Source: Rhodobacter sp. Har01
GTDB taxonomy: Bacteria; Pseudomonadota; Alphaproteobacteria; Rhodobacterales; Rhodobacteraceae
Reading direction: 5' to 3'
Assembly (NCBI RefSeq): GCF_020564565.1
Contig: NZ_JAJCTD010000001.1
Location: forward strand, 434,001-498,000
Length of the DNA: 64,000 nucleotides
This document shows, piece by piece, positions 9,284 through 18,094 of the stretch. A model generated the notes under the pieces. The model was not told the DNA's origin, made no database searches, and saw nothing but the letters and a program-made list of their open reading frames with translations. Position numbers and translations under genes: made by a program. Numbering within the stretch: position 1 is the first letter of the stretch; each line of letters begins with the position of its first letter.

Positions 9284-9479
9284 CCGCGGCCTCCCCGGCA
9301 CCATGGCTATCACCCGGCGCGTGGCCCGGGGAAGGGGCAAGCCGCCGCTGTTACATTTCGTTGGAATCCGGACATAGTGGCGCAAAGGTTCGCCGCAAGG
9401 TTGAACCGCAGGACCCGACCCGGCAGCAAGACCGGGCAGGGACGCGCCCTTTGAGGAGAGGGCGAAAGGGAGGATACGC
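9284..9479. promoter_or_regulatory. Divergent intergenic region between kinase and acyl-CoA ligase operon
   Basis: These 196 bp must hold the promoters for the regulator pair (leftward) and the ligase/liv operon (rightward). I see no clear -35/-10 pair. A small inverted repeat 'cgccct...agggcg' lies close upstream of the ligase, and a good ribosome binding site (gaaagggagg) precedes ATG 9480. Binding sites for the adjacent response regulator would be expected here, but none can be named by eye. Confidence 0.45.
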
Positions 9480-11636
9480 ATGACGGAGACGCAGCCCGCC
9501 GAGGGCCTGGTGTCCATTCCAGCGCTTCTGGCGCGGAACGCGCGAGAGCGGATGGACCGGCCGGCCTATCGGGAAAAGGAATTCGGCATCTGGCAGTGCT
9601 GGACCTGGCAGCAGGCGCATCAGGAGGTGCGCGCGCTGGCCATGGGTCTTTTGGCACTGGGGCTGAACCGGGGGGATTTCGTCGCCATCGTGGGCCGCAA
9701 CCGGCCGTCGATGTATTGGTCGATGGTGGCTGCGCAGATGTGCGGCGCGGTGCCGGTGCCGCTGTATCAGGACGCCGTGGCCGAAGAGATGGCCTATGTG
9801 CTGGACCATTGCGGCGCCCGTTTCGTGATCTGCGGCGATCAGGAGCAGGTGGACAAGGTCATCGAGGTGCAGGACCGCATCCACCACATCGAGCAGGTGG
9901 TCTATGTCGACAAGCGCGGCATGCGGAAATACGACCACAGCCGCATGAACGCGCTGGCCGACGTACTGGCCGAAGGCCGCGCGGCGCATTTCCGGTTCGA
10001 ATCGGAACTGGACGCCCGCATCGCCGAACTGACCTACGACAGCACCTGCGTGATGCTCTACACCAGCGGCACCACCGGCAAGCCCAAGGGCGTGGTGCTG
10101 TCGAACCGCAACATCATCGAAACCGCCAAGGCCTCGGTCGCCTTCGATCACCTCGGGCAGGACGAGGAAGTGCTGGCCTATCTGCCGATGGCCTGGGTGG
10201 GCGACTTCATCTTTTCCATCGGGCAGGCCATGGTCGCGGGGTTCTGCGTGAACTGCCCGGAAAGCCCGGCCACCATGCTGACCGACCTGCGCGAGATCGG
10301 GCCGACCTACCTGTTCGCCCCGCCGCGCATCTTCGAATCCATGCTCACCAGCGTGATGATCCGGATGGAGGACGCGGGCGACCTGAAGCACGCCCTGTTC
10401 AAGCATTTCATGGAATTCGCCAAGGGCACGGGCGAGACCTACGGCATGCCGCGCTATCGCAAGCAGCAGTCCAAGCCCACGCTGCGCCGCCGCCTGCGCT
10501 GGGCCTACCGCTTTGCCATGGGCATCGGCTTTGCGGTCGAGACCATCCTGGAGAACGCCGTCCGCGGCTTCTTCGTGCGCCTGCGCCACCCGATCGAGGC
10601 CCGCAAGTACTTCAAGGCGCGCGGGCCGCTCTTGAACCTCTATCCCCAGCCTTGGCGCGATTACTTCAGCTACCGCACCGGCGAGGTGCTGGTCTATGGG
10701 CCGCTGAAGAACACCCTGGGCCTCAGCCGCATCCGCGTCGCCTATACCGCCGGCGAGGCGATCGGCCCCGAGATCTTCGAATTCTACCGCTCGATCGGCA
10801 TCAACCTGAAGCAGCTCTACGGCCAGACCGAGGCCTCGGTCTTCATCACCCAGCAGCCCGACGGGCAGGTGCGGTCGGACACCGTGGGCGTGCCCTCGCC
10901 GGGCGTCGAGGTGAAGATCGCCGACAACGGCGAGGTGTTCTACCGCAGCCCCGGCACCTTCGTGGAATACTACAAGAACGCCGACAGCACCGCATCCACC
11001 AAGGACAGCGAGGGCTGGGTCGCCACCGGCGATGCGGGCTTCTTCGAGCCGGGCACCGGGCATCTGCGCATCATCGACCGGGCCAAGGATGTGGGCAAGA
11101 TGGCCGACGGCGCGCTGTTTGCCCCGAAATACGTGGAAAACAAGCTGAAATTCTTCCCCGACATCCTGGAGGCCGTGGTCTTCGGTGCCGGCCGCGACCG
11201 CTGCTGCGCCTTCATCAACATCGACCTGAACGCCGTCGGCAACTGGGCGGAACGCAACGCCATCGCCTATTCCAGCTATCAGGAGCTGGCCGGGCATCCG
11301 AAGGTCTATGCGATGATCCGCGCCCATGTCGAGGAGGTGAACCGCTCGCTGGCAGCCGACCCGATCCTGTCGTCCTGCCAGGTCCACCGCTTCCTGATCC
11401 TGCACAAGGAACTGGACGCCGACGATGGCGAGTTGACCCGCACCCGCAAGGTTCGCCGCAACATCATTGCCGAGAAATACGCCGATCTGGTGGCCGCGCT
11501 ATATGGCGGGGCGAAAACCATCGCCACCGAAACCGAGGTCACCTACGAGGATGGCCGCAAGGGCCACATCCGCGCGACGCTGACCTTGGCGGATGCCGAA
11601 GTGGTGCCGGTCGCAGAGCGGAGGGCGGCGGCATGA
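9480..11636 (+). CDS. AMP-forming long-chain-type acyl-CoA synthetase
   Basis: This 718-residue adenylate-forming enzyme should activate a carboxylic acid with ATP and CoA. The AMP/P-loop motif 'YTSGTTGKPKG' lies at about residues 194-204. The acyl-adenylate motif 'QLYGQTEASVFI' and 'GWVATGDAGFF' follow. It resembles the large eukaryotic/ACSBG-like long-chain ligases, with an inserted, probably amphipathic, stretch near 300-380 ('RRRLRWAYRFAMGIGFAVET'). Substrate cannot be read from sequence. It starts the run of liv-type transporter genes, overlapping livG by 4 bp, which suggests ligation of the imported substrate. Confidence 0.9.
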   Translation: MTETQPAEGLVSIPALLARNARERMDRPAYREKEFGIWQCWTWQQAHQEVRALAMGLLALGLNRGDFVAIVGRNRPSMYWSMVAAQMCGAVPVPLYQDAVAEEMAYVLDHCGARFVICGDQEQVDKVIEVQDRIHHIEQVVYVDKRGMRKYDHSRMNALADVLAEGRAAHFRFESELDARIAELTYDSTCVMLYTSGTTGKPKGVVLSNRNIIETAKASVAFDHLGQDEEVLAYLPMAWVGDFIFSIGQAMVAGFCVNCPESPATMLTDLREIGPTYLFAPPRIFESMLTSVMIRMEDAGDLKHALFKHFMEFAKGTGETYGMPRYRKQQSKPTLRRRLRWAYRFAMGIGFAVETILENAVRGFFVRLRHPIEARKYFKARGPLLNLYPQPWRDYFSYRTGEVLVYGPLKNTLGLSRIRVAYTAGEAIGPEIFEFYRSIGINLKQLYGQTEASVFITQQPDGQVRSDTVGVPSPGVEVKIADNGEVFYRSPGTFVEYYKNADSTASTKDSEGWVATGDAGFFEPGTGHLRIIDRAKDVGKMADGALFAPKYVENKLKFFPDILEAVVFGAGRDRCCAFINIDLNAVGNWAERNAIAYSSYQELAGHPKVYAMIRAHVEEVNRSLAADPILSSCQVHRFLILHKELDADDGELTRTRKVRRNIIAEKYADLVAALYGGAKTIATETEVTYEDGRKGHIRATLTLADAEVVPVAERRAAA

Positions 11637-12457
11637 ACGCGGAAACCCCGGTCGAAGCCATCCCCACCGCCGACGACCGCAAGATCGGCCCGGTGCTGAT
11701 GGAGATGAAGCACATCACCCTGCGCTTTGGCGGGGTGAAGGCGATCACCGACATTTCCTTCGACATCCGCGAGGGCGAAATCCGCTCGATCATCGGGCCG
11801 AATGGCGCCGGCAAGTCGTCGATGCTGAACGTGATCAGCGGGTTCTACGTGCCGCAAGAGGGCGAGGTCTGGTTCCGCGGCGCCAGGCGGCCGCAGATGA
11901 AGCCCTATCAGGTGGCCCGCCAGGGCATCGCCCGCACCTTTCAGAACATCGCGCTGTTCGACGGCATGAGCGTGTTGGACAACATTATGACCGGCCGGCT
12001 GACGCTGATGAAGACCGGGCTTGCCGCCCAGTCCCTGTGGTGGGGCAAGGCGCAGCGGGAAGAGACCGAGCACCGCGAAAAGGTCGAGAAGATCATCGAC
12101 TTCCTGGAAATCCAGGCGATCCGGAAAACCCCGGTGGGCCGGCTGCCCTATGGCCTGAAGAAGCGGGTGGAACTGGCCCGCGCGTTGGCGGCGGAACCGA
12201 TGCTTCTGCTGCTGGACGAGCCGATGGCCGGGATGAACGTCGAGGAGAAAGAGGACATGTGCCGCTTCATCCTGGACGTGAACGACGAGTTCGGCACCAC
12301 CATCTGCCTGATCGAGCACGACATGGGCGTGGTGATGGACCTCTCCGATCGGGTGGTCGTGATGGATTACGGCAAGAAGATCGGCGACGGCACCCCGGAC
12401 GAGGTGCGCGGCAACCAGGCAGTGATCGACGCCTATCTGGGGGTGGCCCATGACTGA
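11633..12457 (+). CDS. Branched-chain amino-acid-type ABC transporter ATPase (LivG-like)
   Basis: The 274-residue ATPase has Walker A 'GPNGAGKSS' at about 55-63, the LivG-typical 'ARQGIARTFQNIALFDGMSV', a signature 'YGLKKRVELARAL' and Walker B 'LLLLDEPMAGMN'. An N-terminal extension of about 20 residues precedes the ABC core. LivG/LivF pairs energise import through LivH/LivM permeases. It overlaps the ligase stop by ATGA and, at its own end, a small ORF of four MTDA repeats. The solute is unknown; family members carry amino acids, urea, amides or aromatic and aliphatic acids. Confidence 0.94.
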   Translation: MNAETPVEAIPTADDRKIGPVLMEMKHITLRFGGVKAITDISFDIREGEIRSIIGPNGAGKSSMLNVISGFYVPQEGEVWFRGARRPQMKPYQVARQGIARTFQNIALFDGMSVLDNIMTGRLTLMKTGLAAQSLWWGKAQREETEHREKVEKIIDFLEIQAIRKTPVGRLPYGLKKRVELARALAAEPMLLLLDEPMAGMNVEEKEDMCRFILDVNDEFGTTICLIEHDMGVVMDLSDRVVVMDYGKKIGDGTPDEVRGNQAVIDAYLGVAHD

Positions 12458-12509
12458 CGCCCCAATGACCGACGCCCCCATGACTGACGCCGCCATGACC
12501 GACGCCACG
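12450..12509 (+). repeat. 15-bp tandem repeat, four units, each beginning with ATG
   Basis: Four consecutive 15-bp units start at 12450, 12465, 12480 and 12495. Each has the pattern atgac(t/c)gacgcc followed by three variable bases. All four ATGs are in the same frame. The array fills the livG-livH junction and precedes the livH ribosome binding site (ggagg about 10 bases before ATG 12523). Confidence 0.85.
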
Positions 12510-12530
12510 GAGGGCCGCGCCCATGCCTGA
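12450..12530 (+). CDS. Possible 26-residue micro-ORF built of MTDAP repeats
   Basis: An ATG overlapping the livG stop (ATGACTGA) opens a 26-codon frame that ends inside the livH start (ATGCCTGA). It encodes four copies of M-T-D-A-(P/P/A/T), then EGRAHA. It would be coupled to both neighbours, so it might only pass ribosomes from livG to livH. There is no homologue I recognise and the peptide may have no function. A spurious ORF produced by local repeat expansion is equally possible. Confidence 0.3.
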   Translation: MTDAPMTDAPMTDAAMTDATEGRAHA

Positions 12531-13572
12531 CACCGTCTTCTTCGCGCTGGAAGTGATGCTGAACGGCCTGATGGCCGGGGTGATGTATGCGCTGGTCGCG
12601 CTGGGCTTCGTGCTGATCTACAAGGCCAGCGGCATCTTCAACTATGCCCAGGGCGTGATGGCGCTGTTCGCGGCGCTGACGCTGGTGGGCCTGCTGGACG
12701 GGCAGGTCCCGTTCTCGCACCTGATCAATGCCATTTTCGGCACCGACGTCCACCACTTCCCCAGCGGCCTGCGAGATCTGTTTGCGGCCGGCGAGGGCGC
12801 GTCGGGGTTCACCGCGATGCTGGGCCGCATCCTGGGCATCCTGATCCCGGTCCTGCTGACCGCCGCCGTCATGGTCGTCCTGGCCTGGGCGGTGCAGAAG
12901 CTGGTGTTTCGCCACCTGGTCGGCCAGGCGCCGATCATCCTGTTCATGGCCACCATCGGGCTGGCCTATTTCCTGGAGGGCTTCGGCGACCTGATGTGGG
13001 GGTCCGACATCAAGGCACTGGACGTCGGCCTGCCCAAGGGCATCAACGAGACACTGGAACGGGTGACCAACGAGGCGTTCGGCTACGGCTTCTTCATCGA
13101 CAACCTGGACATCGTCGCGGCCATTGTCGCGGCCATCCTGGTGGTCACGCTGACGCTTTACAGCCAGTATTCCCGCCAGGGCCGGGCGCTGCGGGCGGTG
13201 GCCGACGACCATCAGGCCGCGCTGTCGGTGGGCATTTCGCTGAACTACATCTGGGTTCTGGTCTGGTCGATCGCCGGCATCGTGGCGCTGGTGGCGGGCA
13301 TCATGTGGGGCTCGAAATCCGGGGTGCAGTTCAGCCTGTCGCTGATCGCGCTCAAGGCGCTGCCGGTCTTGATGCTGGGCGGCTTCACCTCGATCCCCGG
13401 TGCCATCGTCGGCGGGCTGATCATCGGCATGGGGGAAAAGCTGTTCGAGTTCTTCATAGGCCCGCTGGTCGGTGGCGCCACCGAGAACTGGTTCGCCTAT
13501 GTGCTGGCGCTGGTCTTCCTGGTCTTCCGGCCGCAGGGCCTGTTCGGCGAACGCATCATCGAGAGGGTCTGA
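12523..13572 (+). CDS. Liv-type ABC transporter permease (LivH-like)
   Basis: The 349-residue hydrophobic protein has about eight membrane segments. It begins 'FFALEVMLNGLMAGVMYALV' and contains 'FVLIYKASGIFNYAQG', the LivH family signature (N-Y/F-A-Q/H-G). The cytoplasmic loop 'SRQGRALRAVADDHQAAL' contacts the ATPases in this family. It is longer than typical LivH (about 290-310), with an extra periplasmic stretch near residues 65-100. ATG 12523 is preceded by ggagg. Confidence 0.93.
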   Translation: MPDTVFFALEVMLNGLMAGVMYALVALGFVLIYKASGIFNYAQGVMALFAALTLVGLLDGQVPFSHLINAIFGTDVHHFPSGLRDLFAAGEGASGFTAMLGRILGILIPVLLTAAVMVVLAWAVQKLVFRHLVGQAPIILFMATIGLAYFLEGFGDLMWGSDIKALDVGLPKGINETLERVTNEAFGYGFFIDNLDIVAAIVAAILVVTLTLYSQYSRQGRALRAVADDHQAALSVGISLNYIWVLVWSIAGIVALVAGIMWGSKSGVQFSLSLIALKALPVLMLGGFTSIPGAIVGGLIIGMGEKLFEFFIGPLVGGATENWFAYVLALVFLVFRPQGLFGERIIERV

Positions 13573-13575
13573 CAG

Positions 13576-14652
13576 ATGCTTTACCGCGAAGCCGGCGATT
13601 TCAAGACAAGCTACGCCAGCGACAGCCAGACCTTCCCGATCCGCTTCGACCGCTGGCGCTACTGGGCCGTGGTGGCGGTGGCCTTCGGGGTGATCCCCTT
13701 CGTGATCGACGACTACTGGGCCAATGCCGTGGCCGTGCCCTTCCTGATCTATGCCATTGCCGCCATCGGGCTGAACATCCTGACCGGCTACTGCGGTCAG
13801 GTCAGTCTGGGGACGGGGGGCTTCATGGCCGTGGGGGCCTATGCCTGCTACAAGCTGATGACGGCCTTCCCCGAGGTTTCGGTGCTGATCCACGTCCTGC
13901 TGGCGGGGGGCGTCACGGCCTTGGTCGGCGTGCTGTTCGGCCTGCCATCGCTGCGGATCAAGGGTTTCTACCTGGCCGTTGCCACCCTGGCCGCGCAGTT
14001 CTTCCTGGTCTGGCTGTTCAACAAGGTGCCGTGGTTCTACAACTACTCGGCTTCCGGCCAGATCACCGTGCCCGAGCGCACCATCCTGGGCGTCGCCGTC
14101 ACCGGGGCCAACACCCCGGCCTGGGCGAAATACCTGTTCTGCCTGGTGCTGCTGTTCGTGCTGGCCTGGGTGGCACGCAACCTGACCCGTGGCTCGGTCG
14201 GCCGCAAGTGGATGGCGATCCGCGACATGGACATCGCGGCCGAGATCATCGGGGTGAACCCGCTGACCACCAAGCTGTCGGCCTTCGCGGTGTCGTCGTT
14301 CTACATCGGCATCGCCGGCGCCTTGTTCTTCGCCGTCTACCTGGGCGCGGTCGAGGTGGGCGAGGCCTTCGGCATCCAGAAATCCTTTGTCGTGCTGTTC
14401 ATGATCATCATCGGTGGTCTTGGCTCGATCTTCGGCAGCTTTGCCGGTGCAGCCTTCCTGGTGCTGCTGCCGGTGCTGTTGAAGAACGTCCTTGTCGGTC
14501 AGCTGGGCTGGGCCACCGATCTTGCGGCCCATGTCGAACTGATGATCGTCGGCGGGCTGATCGTGGCCTTCCTGATCTATGAGCCGCACGGCATCGCCCA
14601 GCTGTGGAAGCTGGCAAAGGAAAAGCTCCGGCTCTGGCCCTTCCCGCACTAG
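13576..14652 (+). CDS. Liv-type ABC transporter permease (LivM-like)
   Basis: The 358-residue polytopic permease has 'AIAAIGLNILTGYCGQVSLG' near residues 55-75, the conserved LivM core, and 'GVNPLTTKLSAFAVSSFYIG' as the ATPase-coupling region. It starts 3 bp after livH and forms the heterodimeric pore with it. The N-terminal 30 residues are hydrophilic and differ from E. coli LivM, as in many alphaproteobacterial acid or amide transporters. Confidence 0.94.
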   Translation: MLYREAGDFKTSYASDSQTFPIRFDRWRYWAVVAVAFGVIPFVIDDYWANAVAVPFLIYAIAAIGLNILTGYCGQVSLGTGGFMAVGAYACYKLMTAFPEVSVLIHVLLAGGVTALVGVLFGLPSLRIKGFYLAVATLAAQFFLVWLFNKVPWFYNYSASGQITVPERTILGVAVTGANTPAWAKYLFCLVLLFVLAWVARNLTRGSVGRKWMAIRDMDIAAEIIGVNPLTTKLSAFAVSSFYIGIAGALFFAVYLGAVEVGEAFGIQKSFVVLFMIIIGGLGSIFGSFAGAAFLVLLPVLLKNVLVGQLGWATDLAAHVELMIVGGLIVAFLIYEPHGIAQLWKLAKEKLRLWPFPH

Positions 14653-14726
14653 GGCGGGCCGCCCAACCACAAGACCGGCAGACCAGCCGGCACGCCTCAA
14701 GTTCAACCCCTCGGGAGGAGACCCAG

Positions 14727-16007
14727 ATGAGAAAGACCCTGACTGCCCTGGCCCTGGTGATGGCGGGTGCCGTGCCGGCGCTGGCCGACATCGTGGTGCC
14801 GAACCTCAGCTACCGCACCGGCCCCTTTGCCGCCAACGGCATCCCCTATGCCGACGGCTTTGCCGACTACTTCACCCTGCTGAACGAGCGTGATGGCGGC
14901 ATCGGCGGCGAGAAGATCCAGGTCCCGGAATGCGAGACCGCCTACAACACCGAAAAGGGCGTCGAGTGCTACGAGGCGACCAAGGGCACCGGCGCGGTGG
15001 TCTACAACCCGCTCTCGACCGGCATCACCTATCAGCTGATCCCCAAGGTCACCGCCGACGGCATCACGCTGTACACCCCGGGCTACGGCCGCACCTCCTC
15101 GGCCAACGGCAAGGTCTTTGCCAATGTCTTCAACTACCCGGCCAACTACTGGGACGGGGCCTCGATCATCATCAAGAACATGCTCGAACAGGAAGGCGAC
15201 AGCCTTGAGGGCAAGAAGATCGCGCTGATCTACCACAACTCGGCCTACGGCAAGGAGCCGATCGCCACGTTGCAGGCGCTGGCCGCTAAGCACAGCTTCG
15301 AACTGGTGGAAATCCCCGTCGATTCGCCCGGCCAGGAGCAGAAGTCGCAGTGGCTGCAGATCCGCCGCGACAAGCCCGACTATGTCATCATGTATGGCTG
15401 GGGCGTGATGAACGCGGTGGCCATCCAGGAGGCCGTGGCGATCCAGTATCCGATGGACCATTTCTACGGCATCTGGTGGTCGGGTTCGGAAAACGACGTG
15501 GTGCCCGCGGGCGATGCCGCCAACGGCTACAAGATGATCAGCTTCCACGGCACCGGCGCCGACTATCCGGTCTATACCGACCTGAAGAAGTACGTCTATG
15601 ACGCCGGCAAGGCGGCAGGCGACGGGTCGAACCCGGGCAACGTGCTGTATTCCCGCGGCATGTATGCGGCGATGGTCATCTCGGAAGCGATCCGCAAGTC
15701 GCAAGAGATCGCGGGCCATGCCGCGGTGACGCCGGCCGAGGTGCGCGATGGCTTCGAGGCGCTGGACCTGACCGAAGCGCGGCTTGCCGAACTGGGCCTG
15801 CCGGGCTTTGCCCAGCCGATCAAGGCCACCTGTGACGACCATGGCGGTCCCGGCACGGCGATGATCTTCCAATGGGACGCGGCGACCAAGAAGTGGAACG
15901 CCGTCTCCGATTGGCTGGGCGCCGATACCGAGGTGATCGACCCGCTGGTTGCCGCCGACTCGGCTGCCTTCGCGGCGGAAAACGCCATCACCGAGCGCTG
16001 CAACTGA
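14727..16007 (+). CDS. Periplasmic substrate-binding protein of the Liv-type importer
   Basis: The 426-residue protein has a Sec signal peptide (MRKTLTALALVMAGAVPALA, cleavage before DIVV) and a type I periplasmic-binding fold. Pieces such as 'KIALIYHNSAYGKEPI' and 'YGWGVMNAVAIQEAV' are typical of PBP1 Liv/amide-type receptors. ATG 14727 follows a strong gggaggag site; the open frame upstream lies in the livM end. It supplies the specificity of the transporter, but no ligand can be assigned by eye. Confidence 0.93.
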   Translation: MRKTLTALALVMAGAVPALADIVVPNLSYRTGPFAANGIPYADGFADYFTLLNERDGGIGGEKIQVPECETAYNTEKGVECYEATKGTGAVVYNPLSTGITYQLIPKVTADGITLYTPGYGRTSSANGKVFANVFNYPANYWDGASIIIKNMLEQEGDSLEGKKIALIYHNSAYGKEPIATLQALAAKHSFELVEIPVDSPGQEQKSQWLQIRRDKPDYVIMYGWGVMNAVAIQEAVAIQYPMDHFYGIWWSGSENDVVPAGDAANGYKMISFHGTGADYPVYTDLKKYVYDAGKAAGDGSNPGNVLYSRGMYAAMVISEAIRKSQEIAGHAAVTPAEVRDGFEALDLTEARLAELGLPGFAQPIKATCDDHGGPGTAMIFQWDAATKKWNAVSDWLGADTEVIDPLVAADSAAFAAENAITERCN

Positions 16008-16077
16008 GCGCACGCGACCGCTTCCCCGGCCCGTTCAGGGCCGGGGTTCCCCGCACTTTTCCTGACTGGGGCATCCC

Positions 16078-16899
16078 ATGCTCGACGCCGGCAAGACCGA
16101 GACCCTGCTTGAGGTCAACAACATCGAGGTGATCTACAACCATGTGATCCTCGTCCTGAAAGGTGTCAGCCTGTCGGTCCCCAAGGGCGGCATCACCGCG
16201 CTTCTGGGCGGCAACGGCGCGGGCAAGACGACCACGCTGAAAGCCATTTCCAACCTGCTGCATTCGGAACGCGGCGAGGTCACCAAGGGCCGCATCACCT
16301 ATCGCGGCGAGCGGGTGCAGGACCTGTCGCCCGCCGATCTGGTGGCGAAGGGCGTGATCCAGGTGATGGAGGGGCGCCACTGTTTCGGCCACCTGACGGT
16401 CGAGGAAAACCTGCTGACCGGCGCCTATATCCGCAAGGATGGCCGGGCCGCGATCGCCCGTGATCTTGACATGGTCTACAGCCATTTCCCCCGGCTCAAG
16501 GAACGGCGCAAGAGCCAGGCCGGGTATACGTCGGGCGGCGAGCAGCAGATGGTGGCCATCGGCCGCGCGCTGATGTCGCGCCCCGAGACCATCCTTCTGG
16601 ACGAGCCCTCGATGGGCCTTGCGCCGCAACTGGTGGAGCAGATTTTCCAGATCGTGAAGGCGGTGAACGAAACCGAAGGCGTGACCTTCCTGCTGGCCGA
16701 GCAGAACACCAACGTGGCCCTGCGCTATGCGCATTACGGCTATATCCTGGAAAGCGGCCGGGTGGTGATGGATGGCCCCGCTGCCGAACTTCGGGAAAAC
16801 CCCGACGTCAAGGAATTCTACCTGGGCGTTTCGGACCAGGGCCGCAATTCCTTCCGCAACGTGCGCAGCTATCGCCGCCGCAAGCGGTGGCTGTCGTGA
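16078..16899 (+). CDS. Liv-type ABC transporter ATPase (LivF-like)
   Basis: This second ATPase, 273 residues, has Walker A 'GGNGAGKTT' (about 43-51), the LivF-type 'VIQVMEGRHCFGHLTVEENL', signature 'TSGGEQQMVAIGRALM' and Walker B 'TILLDEPSMGL'. The C-terminal tail (RNSFRNVRSYRRRKRWLS) is basic and longer than in E. coli LivF. It completes a five-component transporter spread over 11.6-16.9 kb and ends 17 bp before the PaaK-like gene. Confidence 0.94.
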   Translation: MLDAGKTETLLEVNNIEVIYNHVILVLKGVSLSVPKGGITALLGGNGAGKTTTLKAISNLLHSERGEVTKGRITYRGERVQDLSPADLVAKGVIQVMEGRHCFGHLTVEENLLTGAYIRKDGRAAIARDLDMVYSHFPRLKERRKSQAGYTSGGEQQMVAIGRALMSRPETILLDEPSMGLAPQLVEQIFQIVKAVNETEGVTFLLAEQNTNVALRYAHYGYILESGRVVMDGPAAELRENPDVKEFYLGVSDQGRNSFRNVRSYRRRKRWLS

Positions 16900-16916
16900 A
16901 GGGGGAGGGCCTTGAG

Positions 16917-18086
16917 ATGACCCATTTCGACGATCTGGAAACCCGGTCGCAAGACGCCCGCGAGGTGGCGCAGTTGGCCGCGCTGAACGCGATTCTTGCC
17001 CGCCAGGGCCTGTCGCGGTTGGCCGACGTTGCGGCCATCGCCACGCTGCCGGTCTTGCGCAAGGCAGAACTGTCCGCCCGGCAAAAGGCCCAGCCTCCCT
17101 TTGGCGGCCTGCCGGTGGGCGACATCGTGCACTATTTCCAGTCGCCCGGGCCGATCTACGAACCTGGCGGCGTCAGCCATGACTGGTGGCGGATGGGGCG
17201 GTTCCTGCATGCGCTGGGGGTCGGGACGGCCGACATCGTGCAGAACTGCTTTGGCTACCATCTGACACCCGCCGGGATGATCTTCGAGAACGGCGCGCGG
17301 GCGGTGGGCGCGCGCGTGCTGCCCGCCGGCACCGGCCAGACCGAGTTGCAGGTCCGCGCCGGAGTGGACGTCGGCACCACCGTCTATGCCGGCACGCCCG
17401 ATTACCTGAAGGTGATCCTGGAAAAGGCCCAGGAGATGGGAGAGCGGATGGCGATCACCCGCGCTGCCGTCTCGGGCGGGGCGCTGTTCCCGTCGCTTCG
17501 GCAATGGTACGCCGACCGGGGGGTCACCTGCCTGCAGGCCTATGCCACCGCCGACCTGGGCAATGTCGCCTATGAATCGCCCGCGCTGGAGGGGCTGATC
17601 CTCGACGAGGGCGTGATCGTGGAAATCGTCCGCCCCGGCTCGGACCGCCCGGTGCCGGACGGCGAGGTGGGCGAGGTTGTGGTGACCACGCTGAACCCCG
17701 ACTATCCGCTGATCCGCTTCGCCACCGGCGACCTTTCGGCCATCCTGCCGGGCAGCAGCCCCTGCGGACGCACCAACCGGCGCATCAAGGGCTGGATGGG
17801 CCGCGCCGACCAGACCACCAAGATCAAGGGTCTGTTCGTCCGCCCCGAACAGGTCGAGGCGCTGGTGTCGCGCCATGTCGAGATCGCCCGCGCCCGGGTG
17901 GTGGCCAGCCGCGAAGGCGAGATGGACGTGATGACGGTGCAGATCGAGACGCGGGCGAACAACCCCGCGCTTTACGAGGACAGCATCGTGGCGACGCTGA
18001 AGATGCGCGGCCAGGTGGAACTGGTGCCGCCGGGGGCGCTGCCCAATGACGGCAAGGTGATCGAGGATCGCCGCAGTTACGAATGA
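16917..18086 (+). CDS. Phenylacetate-CoA ligase-like (PaaK family) AMP-binding enzyme
   Basis: The 389-residue protein resembles the PaaK branch of adenylate-forming ligases: 'ITRAAVSGGALFPSLRQWYA', 'VTCLQAYATADLGNVAYES', 'DGEVGEVVVTTLNPDYPLIR', then 'FATGDLSA' and 'RADQTTKIKGLFVRPEQVE'. It is shorter than PaaK (about 435), and the usual N-terminal 'YxSSGTTGKP' loop is not evident ('HYFQSPGPIYEPGGVSHDWW' occupies that place). Activity or substrate may therefore differ. ATG 16917 follows gggggaggg; a GTG 30 bases upstream overlaps livF. A second CoA ligase in the same run suggests activation of more than one acid. Confidence 0.82.
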   Translation: MTHFDDLETRSQDAREVAQLAALNAILARQGLSRLADVAAIATLPVLRKAELSARQKAQPPFGGLPVGDIVHYFQSPGPIYEPGGVSHDWWRMGRFLHALGVGTADIVQNCFGYHLTPAGMIFENGARAVGARVLPAGTGQTELQVRAGVDVGTTVYAGTPDYLKVILEKAQEMGERMAITRAAVSGGALFPSLRQWYADRGVTCLQAYATADLGNVAYESPALEGLILDEGVIVEIVRPGSDRPVPDGEVGEVVVTTLNPDYPLIRFATGDLSAILPGSSPCGRTNRRIKGWMGRADQTTKIKGLFVRPEQVEALVSRHVEIARARVVASREGEMDVMTVQIETRANNPALYEDSIVATLKMRGQVELVPPGALPNDGKVIEDRRSYE

Positions 18087-18094
18087 GGCAAGGC

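Noticed and set aside
9596..11632. Long + strand frame upstream of livG in another frame of the acyl-CoA ligase
   Set aside because: Only the part from 11633 shows ABC ATPase motifs; the rest is an Arg/Gly/Pro-rich shadow of the ligase.
12433..14706. 757-codon open frame on the minus strand opposite livH-livM
   Set aside because: His/Asp/Gln/Arg-rich text without family motifs, antisense to two clear permease genes. Long shadow frames are expected in high-GC DNA.
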